64,000 nt of DNA from Ruminococcus flavefaciens (GCA_023662725.1 JAMPIL010000001.1:1196449-1260448); one strand, 5' to 3'; numbered from the stretch's first letter, positions 1 to 9,234 are shown. Program-made: numbers and translations. The notes: generated by a model not told the origin, from the sequence alone.

Positions 1-706
1 CATGGATATAATCTCTTACACCTGTTCCGTCAGGGGTATCATAGTCGTTGCCGTAAACACTGAGCTGCTCCAGTTTTCCTGCGGCAACCTGTGCAATATA
101 CGGAACCAGATTATTTGGAATTCCATTCGGATCTTCTCCGATAAGACCGCTTTTATGCGCTCCGATAGGATTGAAGTATCTAAGAGCCACAACGCTCATT
201 TCAGCGTCTGCAACACAGCAGTCTCTAAGTATTTGTTCGATCATAACCTTTGTATAGCCGTATGGATTGGTAGCCGACGTCGGCATATCCTCAGTGTAAG
301 GAGCAACGTTGTTCATTCCATAAACAGTTGCGGAGGAAGAAAAAACGATTCTCTTACATCCATTTTCACGCATAACACGAAGCAATACAAGCGTTCCGTG
401 AATATTATTAGTGTAGTATTCAAGAGGCATCTTAACTGATTCGCCAACAGCCTTAAGTCCGGCAAAATGAACCACGGCATCAATACTATTCTCATTAAAA
501 ATCTGTGTAACACCGTTATAATCACACATATCGGTCTTATAGAACGTTATCTTTTTTCCGCTGATTTTTTCTATTCTATCTACAGCAGCTCTTTTTGAAT
601 TTGAAAGATTATCCATAACGACGATATCAAAATTATTTTTCAGAAGTTCAACACAGGTATGACTTCCGATAAAACCAGTTCCGCCTATAACAAGTATTTT
701 TGACAT
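1..706 (-). CDS. galE: UDP-glucose 4-epimerase, C-terminus outside window
   Basis: My translation of the minus strand from the ATG at 706 gives 235 residues with no stop before the window edge, so roughly the last 100 residues are missing. The N-terminus has the Rossmann NAD motif GGTGFIGSH. The SDR catalytic residues are visible as the SSSATVYG serine region and a YGYTK Tyr-x-x-x-Lys. RYFNPIGAH follows, as in GalE. The family interconverts UDP-glucose and UDP-galactose in the cytoplasm and supplies sugar nucleotides for envelope polysaccharides. The start follows an AGAGGACG ribosome site and a consensus promoter. It is divergent from the ttcA-like gene. A related UDP-hexose epimerase is possible, but the overall match to GalE is strong. 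Confidence 0.93.
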   Translation of the reverse strand, partial: MSKILVIGGTGFIGSHTCVELLKNNFDIVVMDNLSNSKRAAVDRIEKISGKKITFYKTDMCDYNGVTQIFNENSIDAVVHFAGLKAVGESVKMPLEYYTNNIHGTLVLLRVMRENGCKRIVFSSSATVYGMNNVAPYTEDMPTSATNPYGYTKVMIEQILRDCCVADAEMSVVALRYFNPIGAHKSGLIGEDPNGIPNNLVPYIAQVAAGKLEQLSVYGNDYDTPDGTGVRDYIH

Positions 707-742
707 AATATACGTCCTCTCATATATATTTCTATATTTATT

Positions 743-771
743 ATTATAATATATTTTTTTGTTTTTTGCAA
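743..771 (-). promoter_or_regulatory. galE promoter
   Basis: On the minus strand TTGCAA (766-771) and TATAAT (743-748) are separated by exactly 17 bases, 37 bases upstream of the galE start. It lies back to back with the ttcA-like promoter, the two -35 boxes being only 7 bases apart, so one bound regulator could affect both. Confidence 0.75.
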
Positions 772-778
772 GATGTAA

Positions 779-807
779 TTGCAAATTTAGCAAAAATATG
801 TTATACT
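779..807 (+). promoter_or_regulatory. ttcA-like gene promoter
   Basis: TTGCAA (779-784), a 17-base spacer and TATACT (802-807) lie about 50 bases before the start codon at 857, which has an AAAGGAG ribosome site. Confidence 0.7.
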
Positions 808-856
808 TATTCAGAATAATTATATAAATTCTAAATGCTGATTAAAGGAGATTTTT

Positions 857-1582
857 ATGCAAAAGATTCTTGGTCGTATGCGAAAAGCTATTCATGAATA
901 TGATCTTATTCACGACAATGACCGCATTTGCGTTGGTGTTTCAGGTGGAAAGGACAGTTTTGTTCTACTTCATGGTCTATTCCTTTTGAGACGATTTATT
1001 GGTATTAATTATGACATCGTCGCTGTTACGCTGGATATGGGATTTAATGGTTTGTCCGGAGATTTCACTCCTATCGCTGATTTTTGCAAAAAATTGGAAA
1101 TTGAATATCATATCATAAAAACGCAAATAGGTGAAATTGTGTTTGATGTAAGAAAAGAACCGAATCCTTGTAGTTTATGTGCCAGAATGAGAAGAGGTGC
1201 GCTTCATGATGCTACAGTTTCTCTTGGATGCAACAAAATTGCCCTCGGACATAACTACGATGACGTTGTTGAAACCTTTATTATGAATCTTTTCACAGAA
1301 GGACGTATCGGTTGTTTTTCACCAATTTCTTATCTTGAACGAAAACAAATTCACCTGATTCGTCCGCTTGTACTTGCCTCTGAACGAGAAATAAAAAAAG
1401 CTTCGACGAAAAATGAACTTCCGGTAATCAAGTCAAGATGTCCTGCCGACAGCTTTACAAACAGACAAAAGACAAAAGAATTTATTGCTGATATGGAACG
1501 AAAAAATCATGGTTTCAAAGAGCGCATATTCGGAGCAATGAAGCGTGGAAACATCGACGGCTGGGGCAACATCAGTAAATGA
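857..1582 (+). CDS. TtcA-family tRNA 2-thiolation ATPase
   Basis: A 241-residue PP-loop ATPase. The adenylation motif SGGKDS sits at about residues 29-34. Two cysteines in a CxxC (C105, C108) and a third in SRCPADS (C195) match the three ligands of the [4Fe-4S] cluster used by TtcA/TtuA-type enzymes, and GHNYDD is the second conserved nucleotide-site motif. The family activates a tRNA base with ATP and replaces oxygen with sulfur; in TtcA the target is cytidine 32. The protein is shorter than proteobacterial TtcA (about 310 residues), as is common for Firmicute members, so the exact tRNA position is uncertain. It is monocistronic, with its own promoter and a terminator shared with the convergent scaE. 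Confidence 0.88.
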   Translation: MQKILGRMRKAIHEYDLIHDNDRICVGVSGGKDSFVLLHGLFLLRRFIGINYDIVAVTLDMGFNGLSGDFTPIADFCKKLEIEYHIIKTQIGEIVFDVRKEPNPCSLCARMRRGALHDATVSLGCNKIALGHNYDDVVETFIMNLFTEGRIGCFSPISYLERKQIHLIRPLVLASEREIKKASTKNELPVIKSRCPADSFTNRQKTKEFIADMERKNHGFKERIFGAMKRGNIDGWGNISK

Positions 1583-1584
1583 AA

Positions 1585-1610
1585 AAATCCTCTCCCGAAG
1601 GAGAGGATTT
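1585..1610. terminator. Bidirectional terminator between ttcA-like gene and scaE
   Basis: An 11-bp perfect stem, AAATCCTCTCC against GGAGAGGATTT, closes a four-base loop that reads UUCG on the minus strand. A run of six T follows on the minus strand and a weaker T-rich tract on the plus strand. It ends the cttA-scaE unit and probably the ttcA-like transcript. Confidence 0.85.
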
Positions 1611-1642
1611 AATTTTATTCAGTTAGAAATTTGACTAATTAA

Positions 1643-2665
1643 TTAGTCTTCCTTCTTTCTGAGAACAAATGCTGTACCTACTGCAATTGCAAGACCAGCA
1701 GCTGCAACGCCAACACCAGCAACACCTGTCTTAGGTGCATCAGCCTTCTTTGTTGTTGTTGAAGGCTTCTTAGTTGTCTTAGCTGTTGTTGTTGTTACCT
1801 TACCAGTTGTCTTAGGAGCATCTGTAGTTGTTGTGGTGGTTGTTGTGTCAGAAGATGTTGTTGTAGATGTAGTAGTTGTTGTAGATGTTGTTGTTGTTGT
1901 AGTTGTAGTAGTTGTTGTTGTGGTTGTAGTTGTTGTGGTTGTAGTAGTTGTTGTTGTGGTTGTAGTTGTTGTGGTTGTAGTAGTTGTTGTGGTTGTTTCC
2001 TCAGGAGTAATCTTGATGTAACCGTTCTCAATACCCCGTGTGAATGTCCAAGCCTGCATGAGCTTAGCTTCTGCATCCTCATTATAGTTATAGAAAAGAT
2101 CCTTTGTATTACCTGCACTCTGATATCTTATTCCAATTGGATAAAGTGCACCAGCATATACATCATCAGGAATAGTAAAGTTTAAAGAGTACATTGTACC
2201 ACTCATAAAGTTTGCCATATCATCACACATAGATGTTATTGTGAGAAGACCATCTTCAACAAACTGCTCAGACTTTGAAAATCCCTCAATAGCATCGCCA
2301 GCTTTAACATATGTTGTTCCTCTATACGGCTCAAGTTTAAGACGAGTATCATAAATTACATGAATACCAATTGTAGAAACTTTACCATCAGCATTTGCAA
2401 CATTAAGATTTACAACCTGCTTAGGATTTGCCTTAGCCTCCTCAAGTGAAAGTTCAATCTTATCAATAGAAATCTGCGGTTTAACAATTGATTCACTTGC
2501 ACTCAACTGACCATGTGGATAATCATATTCGTCTACATATGCAACTTCTTTATCATCCTGATTATTTACACTATAAAGTGCAGATGCAGAAAGAGATGTT
2601 ACGGATACAGCCATAGTAGAAACTGCAAGAGCAGAAAATGCTCTCTTAAGTGTATTCTTATTCAT
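1643..2665 (-). CDS. scaE: Cell-wall anchoring scaffoldin ScaE (one cohesin, sortase signal)
   Basis: About 340 residues. A signal peptide (to about residue 30) is followed by one cohesin (about 63-217), a stretch of some 60 nearly pure threonines (mixed ACN codons), and a C-terminal anchor made of APKTG (about residue 310), a hydrophobic helix and a KKED tail. In R. flavefaciens ScaE is covalently fixed to the wall by sortase, and its cohesin binds the X-dockerins of ScaB and CttA, so it is the base of the cellulosome. Position as last gene of the cluster supports the name. The start was set at MNKN because AAAGGA is 10 bases upstream; an ATG three codons earlier (2674) almost touches that site. 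The anchor motif is APKTG rather than LPxTG. Confidence 0.9.
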   Translation of the reverse strand: MNKNTLKRAFSALAVSTMAVSVTSLSASALYSVNNQDDKEVAYVDEYDYPHGQLSASESIVKPQISIDKIELSLEEAKANPKQVVNLNVANADGKVSTIGIHVIYDTRLKLEPYRGTTYVKAGDAIEGFSKSEQFVEDGLLTITSMCDDMANFMSGTMYSLNFTIPDDVYAGALYPIGIRYQSAGNTKDLFYNYNEDAEAKLMQAWTFTRGIENGYIKITPEETTTTTTTTTTTTTTTTTTTTTTTTTTTTTTTTTTTTTSTTTTTSTTTSSDTTTTTTTTDAPKTTGKVTTTTAKTTKKPSTTTKKADAPKTGVAGVGVAAAGLAIAVGTAFVLRKKED

Positions 2666-2743
2666 TGTTTTCATTTCCTTTCAGTTATTATGAAATATAT
2701 ATAATCCGCCGCCGTTTAAGACGGTAGATTAAAATCATAAAAA

Positions 2744-4795
2744 TTATTTATTAAAAATTTTGTTCCAAAGAGCCTCACCAGGTTCTTCCTTTGAAATAAC
2801 AAGGGTATAATATCTAAGAATTTGTGTTGCATCAGTACCATCAACATTTCTTTCTGCCTTTGTCATTTTCCAGTTATTAGAAAGATCTGAATTTACATCA
2901 GCAAGGAATGCCGCAAATTCTTCATAAACAGATGTAGGTGAATCTACTAATTCACTTGTTGAAAGTGTAAGTGTATACGGATCAACTGCTGCACCGCCAG
3001 CACCTGACATTAATAATGTGTAGTAACGAAGTGTTAATGTTGCATCCGTACCGTCAACGACATTATTAAGGTTTGCATCGCCCTTAAGACCAATGTAAAC
3101 TTCTACTGTAACGGCATTCCCGTCAACATCCTTAAGTTCTTCACCCTCATAAGAAACAGGAACATCATAACGAAACGTATCATTCTCTTCATTATATGTA
3201 TTTCCAGGAGTATTTTCTCCAAAGTCAACATCATCAAGAATATCAGTTACATTTTCATATTCCTTAAGTACAATAGCGTTTCCATCTTCATCAAGGATTT
3301 CGAGACCATCTTCATCTACAGCTACGTCATTGTAAAGAACGTGGAGCTGAGCACTTGTAATCTGTTCTTTGTTGAATTCCTTGTCATAATCAATGTAGAA
3401 ACCATAATCAGACTCAACTTCTGCATATCTGCCTACTTCAACAGCCATTACAGAAGTGGTAGTTGTCGTAGTTGTCGTATCAGATGTAGTAGTTGTTGTT
3501 GTTGTTGTTGTCTTAGGTTCTGTAACTACTACTCTTTCGATTTCTACATCAACACTTGCATCAGAGTCATTTGCTCTGCTAAGATCAACGGTTCCTGTAA
3601 TAATCTTATATGAGCTTACATAGGCACCAAGTTCATCATTACTGTTATAATATGCAGCAACAGCATCAGCTTCGGCATCATCAAACTGTCCTGAAAGTGT
3701 ATATACACCACTTTCTGCGCCAGCATTAACGCTTGTAAGACTATCTATAAATGTACCGATTTCAGCCAATTCAATATTTACTGCTGATGGAGCAGCTGCC
3801 TTATTTATTTCTGAAATAGCCGCATCATAAATCGATTTAACTGCTTCGTTTGAGGCAATAGCAGCTCCTGTTGCAGGAATAGTTCTGTTTATGTTCTTCT
3901 TAGCAAGTTTTGCATTTACAGCAGCAATAACGTTTTCAACAGTACCGTATTCCTTGCTTGCAGCTGATTTCTTTGTTGCTTTAACAACTCCATTTTCAAC
4001 TCTATTGAGCTGATAAATATAATTATCAAACGGCTTATCGATTTCAGTCTTTGCAGCTGTTACATCAAAGCTAATTCCCTGAGCAGTAATACTATCGATC
4101 TTGTCATAAGCAATCTTTCTGTATTCCTCAAGCTTGCTCTTTGCCCACTCAATAGTAGCTACTGTTCCAAGGTTTCCGCCTTCAGAAGGAACAAATGCAA
4201 ACGTTACAGGAAGTTCTGTACCAGCGTCAAGTGCCGAAGCAGCAATAACGACTTTAATTGTACCGGAAGCATCCACTGTTGTAAAATCAACATTGCTAAA
4301 TTCAGGAATATCGAATTCATCAGCAAGCATCTTAACTGCACTTCCAAGTGACTTTTCAAAATCACCGGAAAGAGCTTCTGAAACATTATCGACATCAGCT
4401 GTAATTGTTATATCACCGTTTGATGCAATTTCATACTTTACATTTTTTACCTGACCCAAAACAGCTGACGCAAGTTCGCTGTATGAACCAGCATTTTTTG
4501 CAATTGTATCAAAAATCGCACTAGCATCAATAGAACCAGCCACATTGCCAGAATCAACTACTGTCTTAATTGCACTTACTGCAAGATCATTCCATTTTGA
4601 CTTTGTTTCTGTAGGAGCAATGTAAAGGAGCTTTTCAAGTGTTATAGACGAAACGGAAGCGGCATCATCAGCAATTGCTGTAGGAGCTGCTGTATCATCT
4701 GCTGTTACAGCGAATGAATAAGTCAGACACTGTGAGAGAGCAAGCGGAACAGTTGCAGCTGCAGCGATCGCTCTTTTGAGTAATGAATTTTTCAT
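2744..4795 (-). CDS. cttA: CttA-like X-dockerin surface protein
   Basis: A 683-residue secreted protein with a signal peptide (to about residue 32), a long Ala/Asp/Ser-rich region of largely helical character (about 45-425), a short Thr linker, then an X module (about 450-565) and a dockerin (about 570-670) with calcium loops starting GDANLNN and RNVDGTDAT. The X-dockerin closely resembles that of ScaB next door, as expected if both bind the ScaE cohesin. In R. flavefaciens CttA carries two cellulose-binding modules that tether cells to cellulose. Here the N-terminal region does not look like a recognisable beta-sandwich CBM, so the name rests on position and X-dockerin, and the ligand is unknown. 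It has its own promoters and a GAGAGG ribosome site. Confidence 0.82.
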   Translation of the reverse strand: MKNSLLKRAIAAAATVPLALSQCLTYSFAVTADDTAAPTAIADDAASVSSITLEKLLYIAPTETKSKWNDLAVSAIKTVVDSGNVAGSIDASAIFDTIAKNAGSYSELASAVLGQVKNVKYEIASNGDITITADVDNVSEALSGDFEKSLGSAVKMLADEFDIPEFSNVDFTTVDASGTIKVVIAASALDAGTELPVTFAFVPSEGGNLGTVATIEWAKSKLEEYRKIAYDKIDSITAQGISFDVTAAKTEIDKPFDNYIYQLNRVENGVVKATKKSAASKEYGTVENVIAAVNAKLAKKNINRTIPATGAAIASNEAVKSIYDAAISEINKAAAPSAVNIELAEIGTFIDSLTSVNAGAESGVYTLSGQFDDAEADAVAAYYNSNDELGAYVSSYKIITGTVDLSRANDSDASVDVEIERVVVTEPKTTTTTTTTTSDTTTTTTTTSVMAVEVGRYAEVESDYGFYIDYDKEFNKEQITSAQLHVLYNDVAVDEDGLEILDEDGNAIVLKEYENVTDILDDVDFGENTPGNTYNEENDTFRYDVPVSYEGEELKDVDGNAVTVEVYIGLKGDANLNNVVDGTDATLTLRYYTLLMSGAGGAAVDPYTLTLSTSELVDSPTSVYEEFAAFLADVNSDLSNNWKMTKAERNVDGTDATQILRYYTLVISKEEPGEALWNKIFNK

Positions 4796-4917
4796 TGTTC
4801 TATACCTCTCTAATATTTTTTCTCATTCCTTTCAGCTTTGTGTTCAAAGCCGAATGCCTGAGTTTAAATTCAGGGTTTGTTACAGATATACCTATAGCTT
4901 GCCCCGCAAATTCATAA
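4796..4917 (-). promoter_or_regulatory. Structured 5' leader of cttA
   Basis: Downstream of the nearer promoter the transcript would carry about 120 bases with nested pairing: CCTGA/TCAGG, then CATTC pairing GAATG around GCTTTG-AACA-CAAAGC, then the ribosome site. I compared it with c-di-GMP-I, c-di-AMP and M-box patterns and could not match it to one. A regulatory role is inferred only from structure and length. Confidence 0.4.
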
Positions 4918-4921
4918 CTTC

Positions 4922-4950
4922 ATTTTAACATATTATTCTCAATAAGTCAA
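4922..4950 (-). promoter_or_regulatory. cttA promoter P2 (gene-proximal)
   Basis: TTGACT (4945-4950), a 17-base spacer and TAAAAT (4922-4927) on the minus strand, about 130 bases before cttA. It is the weaker of two tandem promoters. Confidence 0.55.
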
Positions 4951-5091
4951 GAAGATGTCTATATTTTTTTCAAAAATTATTGACGATTAATTAATGCCTT
5001 TTTTGTGCTTATTTCACAATTCTATCAATATTTTTTATTTCAACTGCTTTTCAACGTATTTTCCTTAAATTTAATTTTCCTCTGTGCTTTT

Positions 5092-5120
5092 ATTATATCA
5101 CAGCAATTTTATATTGTCAA
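5092..5120 (-). promoter_or_regulatory. cttA promoter P1 (distal, consensus)
   Basis: TTGACA (5115-5120), a 17-base spacer ending TGTGA, and TATAAT (5092-5097) on the minus strand: an almost perfect sigma-A promoter just past the scaB terminator. With P2 it accounts for most of the 378-base gap 4796-5173, in which I see no gene. Confidence 0.8.
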
Positions 5121-5136
5121 CTGTATTTTTATGGAT

Positions 5137-5165
5137 AAAAAAGCAGACCCGAAGGTCTGCTTTTT
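5137..5165 (-). terminator. scaB terminator
   Basis: A 12-bp stem, AAAAAGCAGACC against GGTCTGCTTTTT, with loop UUCG on the minus strand and a six-T run, eight bases after the scaB stop. It should separate scaC-scaA-scaB from cttA-scaE. Confidence 0.88.
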
Positions 5166-5173
5166 ATTTAATA

Positions 5174-8100
5174 TCAGTCGTTCTGACCGCCAAATCTCCA
5201 CGGAACTACTTCATTCCATGTTTCATAAGCATCAGGTAATGTGCCGCCAGGTGTACCAGAAATCATAAGAGTATAGAATCTGAGTATCTCTGTTGCATCG
5301 GTACCGTCAATATTTCTGTCTTCTTTTCTTACTCTCCAGTTATTTTCGTCCCATTCATCCACGTTAACGTCTCCCAGGAATGCTGCGAGATGCTCAAGCG
5401 GATCGTTTGGTCCAGTAACCAGTTCGCTGTTTGAAAGTTGAAGCTCTAACGGATCGATAGCTCCACCACCCTGACCTGAGATACGTAATGTATAGTATCT
5501 GAGAGTATGTGTTGCATCAGTACCATCGGTTACGTTGTTAAGGTTTACGTCACCCTTAACGCCAATATAAGCGGTAATATAAAGCGGGTTGCCATCCTTG
5601 TCTACAAGAGCAAGGTCATCATAATAAACCTGAACATCGTGGTCATATGTGAAGTTTGTACGATCTTCGCTGTAAACAGAAGCTGGTGTAAGACCATTGT
5701 AGTTGATCTTGCTCATATCAATGTCTTCTCTGAGTACAGGAGCCTGTTCTACGCCATCAATTGTGTAAACATCGTAAATAACAAGGCTATTTACCTGTTC
5801 CTTAGCAAAGCCACCTGTCATGCCATCTGCACGTCTGCCGTCATCGTGGCTGAAGTAGAATCCTATTTCAGTTTCGATTTCTGCATAAGAGTGATCAAGC
5901 ACCGGCTGACCCGGAACAGTAGTAGTTGTTGTTTCAGAAGATGTAGTAGTTGTTGTTGTTGTAGTTGTAGTTGTTGTTGTAACAGCATCAACGATAATTG
6001 CACCGTTGATTACTACAATCTGCTTTGTTATGTCAATTCCGTTGCCGGCAGAAACATAAAGATCAGAAAGTGTTACAGGATATCTGCCTGCTGCTGTATC
6101 TTCCGGAACCGTATAAGTAAGTGTCATTACAATAGCTCCGTCTGCCGCAGCTGTACCATCACCGATTTCGTCACCAAATGCAAATTCCTGTGTATCATCG
6201 TTCGCAATAAGTGTATCACCATATGCATCTGATCCTGTTGCTGAATTATAAATAATCGGATCTGCTGCCTTGATGATATACTGTGCTGCTCCAACAGGAA
6301 GATTTACGCCGTTAGGATCTACAACTATCATCTTAAGTGTAACTGTATCTCCAGGAGCTGCGTGCGTTTCTTCAATCTGCCATACGATTGCGCCATCAGG
6401 TGCTGTGATTGTAGTAGTTGTAGTAGTAGTGGTGGTGGTTGTTGTAGTTGTTGTTGTAGACGACGAGGACGATGTTGTAGTGGTTGTATCAGAAGATGTT
6501 GTCGTAGTTGTAGTAGTTGTTGTTGTAGACGACGAGGACGATGTTGTAGTGGTTGTATCAGAAGATGTTGTTGTAGTTGTTGTTGTAGACGATGAGGACG
6601 ATGTTGTAGTGGTTGTATCAGAAGATGTTGTTGTAGTTGTAGTAGTTGTTGTTGTAGACGATGTTGTAGTGGTTGTATCAGAAGATGTTGTTGTAGTTGT
6701 TGTCGTTGTAGTTGTGGTTGTCTTCTTGATAATGATTGCACCGTCAACAAGTTTTACCTTATCTGTGATTTCATTACCATAAGTATCAGTAATGTATGCA
6801 TTAGACCATTCTACCGGATATCTGCCGTCTGCTGTATCTTCAGGTACAACATAGGTGAGTGTAAGAACAATAGAACCGTCCGTTGCAGCTACACCTGAAC
6901 CAATTCCCTGACCAAATGCAAATTCCTGAGTATCATCATTCTTAACGAGTGTTGAGTCATAAGCAGTTGAACCAGATGCTGAATCATAAACGATAGGTGT
7001 AACAGCCTTTATAACGAACTGGGCGCCTGCTACAGGAAGAGCCGGATTAGAGCTGCCGGATACTTCAACCTGCATAGTAACTGTATCGCCAGGCTGTGCC
7101 TCAACTTCAGGAATTACCCAGCTAACTTCTCCGTCAACAGTGTTAGGAAGAACTGTGATAAGACCATCAATAAGTGAGATCTGCTCTGTAAATTCATTTC
7201 CGTTTCCGTCGCTGATATAAGCGTTGGACCACTTTACAGGATATTCGCCTGCTGGACAATCATTAGGAACAACATATGTGAGTGTAAGAACTACAGCGTT
7301 GTTATCAGCAACAATACCGTCGCCAATTCCATGACCAAAAGCAAATTCCTTTAAATCATTGTTAGCTACGATTGTTGCATCATAAGCTGTTGAACCTGCA
7401 ATGCCATTGTACTCAATAGGAGTATCTGCATTGATATCAAACTGAGCTCCGCCTACAGGAAGCTTAGCTCCGTTAGGATCAGAAACAAGTGCGTTGATTG
7501 TTACAGTTTCTCCAGGATAAGCAGTAACCTTATCAAGAATCCATGCGATCTCGCCCTCAAACTTTTCTGCTTCAACGATGATTGCACCGTCTGTAAGAGT
7601 GATTTTGTCTGTGATTTCAAGTCCGTTTGTATCTGTGATATAAGCATCGGACCATTTTACAGGATATGTTCCTGCTGCTGTTCCGTTAGGAACTGTGTAA
7701 GTAAGAGTGAGAACTACAGCGTCGTTTGCTGCTGTTACACCATTACCAATTCCCTGACCGAATGCAAATTCCTGTGTTGCATCATTAGCTACAAGCGTTG
7801 AATCATAAGCTGTGCTTCCTGAAGCGGAATTGTATTCGATAGGAGATGCTGCATTGATATCAAATTCTGCACCTGCAACTTCAATAGCTGATCTCTTTAC
7901 GAGAACATCCATCTTAACCTGCTCGCCTGGCTTAGCCTTAACTGTAGGAATTACCCACTCAGCTTCGCCGTCAACAGGTACTATTGTTGTAGTTGTTGTC
8001 GAGGAGGAGGATGTTGTTGATGTTGTAGTTGTAGTAGAAGAAGAGGATGAAGTAGTAGTTGTTGTTGTAGTTGTTGTGGTGGTGGTAGTAGTCTCGCTGG

Positions 8101-9175
8101 TATTACCAACCTTGATTATACCGTTAATAGTAGCACCCTTGAGCATATTGCTCTGGTTATCCTTGTAGATATCGAAGTAATCGCCCATACCAATCTTGTA
8201 TTCGCCGTCCGGACAATCCTCCGGAACGTGATATGTAAGCATAAATACTACGCTTCCATCTTCTGCTAATACCGCGTCTCCTTCCGGTGTTGGACACGCA
8301 AAAGATGCTCCGTTATTATCCGGATTAAACATTACTGCTGCATCGTTATATGCAGGTGTGAACTCTTCAACAGCTGTCAGTGTAAGCGGAGAATCATGCT
8401 TAAATCTAACATCCATGGATATTACTGCATTTCCGTTTGACTGAACTGTTACGTCTACATATACGTCATCACCTGGCTGTGCTTCCCAGTTGCCGAAATC
8501 AAGAATGATATCTGCTGCAGGTGCCGGTCCAGGATTTGTAGTAGTTGTAGTTGTTGTAGTTGTTGTAGAAGAAGATGTTGTTGTCTGGCTTCCACCGTTA
8601 CCAACCTTGATTATACCGTTAATAGTAGCACCCTTGAGCATATTACTCTGGTTATCCTTGTAAATATCAAAGTAATCGCCCATACCAATCTTGTATTCGC
8701 CGTCCGGACAATCCTCCGGAACGTGATATGTAAGCATAAATACTACGCTTCCATCTTCTGCTAATACCGCGTCTCCTTCCGGTGTTGGACACGCAAAAGA
8801 TGCTCCGTTATTATCCGGATTAAACATTACTGCTGCATCGTTATATGCAGGTGTGAACTCTTCAACAGCTGTCAGTGTAAGCGGAGAATCATGCTTAAAT
8901 CTAACATCCATGGATATTACTGCATTTCCGTTTGACTGAACTGTTACGTCTACATATACGTCATCACCTGGCTGTGCTTCCCAGTTGCCGAAATCAAGGA
9001 TGACATCTGCTGCCGAAGCATTTTTATTTGCTGCTACATCCAGAACTTCGTCCATACTAATATTAGGCTGCGAAGCAGATAATCCACCCGCAGCACTAAC
9101 CGACGAAGCAAATGCACTTGTCATGAGCGATATGCCCATGACAAAGGATGTAACCGCAGAAAGCAGTTTCTTCAT
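5174..9175 (-). CDS. scaB: Main anchoring scaffoldin ScaB: six cohesins plus X-dockerin
   Basis: 1333 residues. Signal peptide; two nearly identical cohesins of one type (about 57-195 and 221-358, starting DFGNWEAQPGDD); four cohesins of a second type (about 401-540, 540-680, 680-818, 924-1063, starting W-I-P/D...PGE); Thr/Ser linkers, the longest (about 820-920) before the last cohesin; then an X module and dockerin (about 1091-1333) with GDVNLNNVTDGTDA. In R. flavefaciens ScaB likewise has two cohesin classes, one resembling ScaA cohesins and one that captures the ScaA dockerin, while its X-dockerin binds ScaE. The same division is inferred here from grouping. The start has AAAGGA upstream. 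It lies 59 bases from scaA with no terminator between them. Confidence 0.93.
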   Translation of the reverse strand: MKKLLSAVTSFVMGISLMTSAFASSVSAAGGLSASQPNISMDEVLDVAANKNASAADVILDFGNWEAQPGDDVYVDVTVQSNGNAVISMDVRFKHDSPLTLTAVEEFTPAYNDAAVMFNPDNNGASFACPTPEGDAVLAEDGSVVFMLTYHVPEDCPDGEYKIGMGDYFDIYKDNQSNMLKGATINGIIKVGNGGSQTTTSSSTTTTTTTTTTNPGPAPAADIILDFGNWEAQPGDDVYVDVTVQSNGNAVISMDVRFKHDSPLTLTAVEEFTPAYNDAAVMFNPDNNGASFACPTPEGDAVLAEDGSVVFMLTYHVPEDCPDGEYKIGMGDYFDIYKDNQSNMLKGATINGIIKVGNTSETTTTTTTTTTTTTTSSSSSTTTTTSTTSSSSTTTTTIVPVDGEAEWVIPTVKAKPGEQVKMDVLVKRSAIEVAGAEFDINAASPIEYNSASGSTAYDSTLVANDATQEFAFGQGIGNGVTAANDAVVLTLTYTVPNGTAAGTYPVKWSDAYITDTNGLEITDKITLTDGAIIVEAEKFEGEIAWILDKVTAYPGETVTINALVSDPNGAKLPVGGAQFDINADTPIEYNGIAGSTAYDATIVANNDLKEFAFGHGIGDGIVADNNAVVLTLTYVVPNDCPAGEYPVKWSNAYISDGNGNEFTEQISLIDGLITVLPNTVDGEVSWVIPEVEAQPGDTVTMQVEVSGSSNPALPVAGAQFVIKAVTPIVYDSASGSTAYDSTLVKNDDTQEFAFGQGIGSGVAATDGSIVLTLTYVVPEDTADGRYPVEWSNAYITDTYGNEITDKVKLVDGAIIIKKTTTTTTTTTTTTSSDTTTTTSSTTTTTTTTTTSSDTTTTTSSSSSTTTTTTTSSDTTTTTSSSSSTTTTTTTTTTSSDTTTTTSSSSSTTTTTTTTTTTTTTTTITAPDGAIVWQIEETHAAPGDTVTLKMIVVDPNGVNLPVGAAQYIIKAADPIIYNSATGSDAYGDTLIANDDTQEFAFGDEIGDGTAAADGAIVMTLTYTVPEDTAAGRYPVTLSDLYVSAGNGIDITKQIVVINGAIIVDAVTTTTTTTTTTTTTSSETTTTTVPGQPVLDHSYAEIETEIGFYFSHDDGRRADGMTGGFAKEQVNSLVIYDVYTIDGVEQAPVLREDIDMSKINYNGLTPASVYSEDRTNFTYDHDVQVYYDDLALVDKDGNPLYITAYIGVKGDVNLNNVTDGTDATHTLRYYTLRISGQGGGAIDPLELQLSNSELVTGPNDPLEHLAAFLGDVNVDEWDENNWRVRKEDRNIDGTDATEILRFYTLMISGTPGGTLPDAYETWNEVVPWRFGGQND
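8104..9005 (-). repeat. Near-identical tandem cohesin modules in scaB
   Basis: The segments at about 8594-9005 and 8104-8513 encode cohesins 1 and 2 and differ at only a few, mostly silent, bases. The scaA cohesin at about 9613-10024 is a third, slightly more diverged copy. The pattern points to recent duplication or gene conversion. Confidence 0.85.
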
Positions 9176-9234
9176 CAGTGCATTTCCTTTCCGAGCGTTA
9201 TGCTCTATTTAATTATTTTCTATTCTCGTTAAAC

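Noticed and set aside
4796-4917. c-di-GMP or c-di-AMP riboswitch at cttA
   Set aside because: A GGGGCAAGC stretch and nearby hairpins looked suggestive, but the conserved bases of GEMM-I and ydaO aptamers are absent in order.
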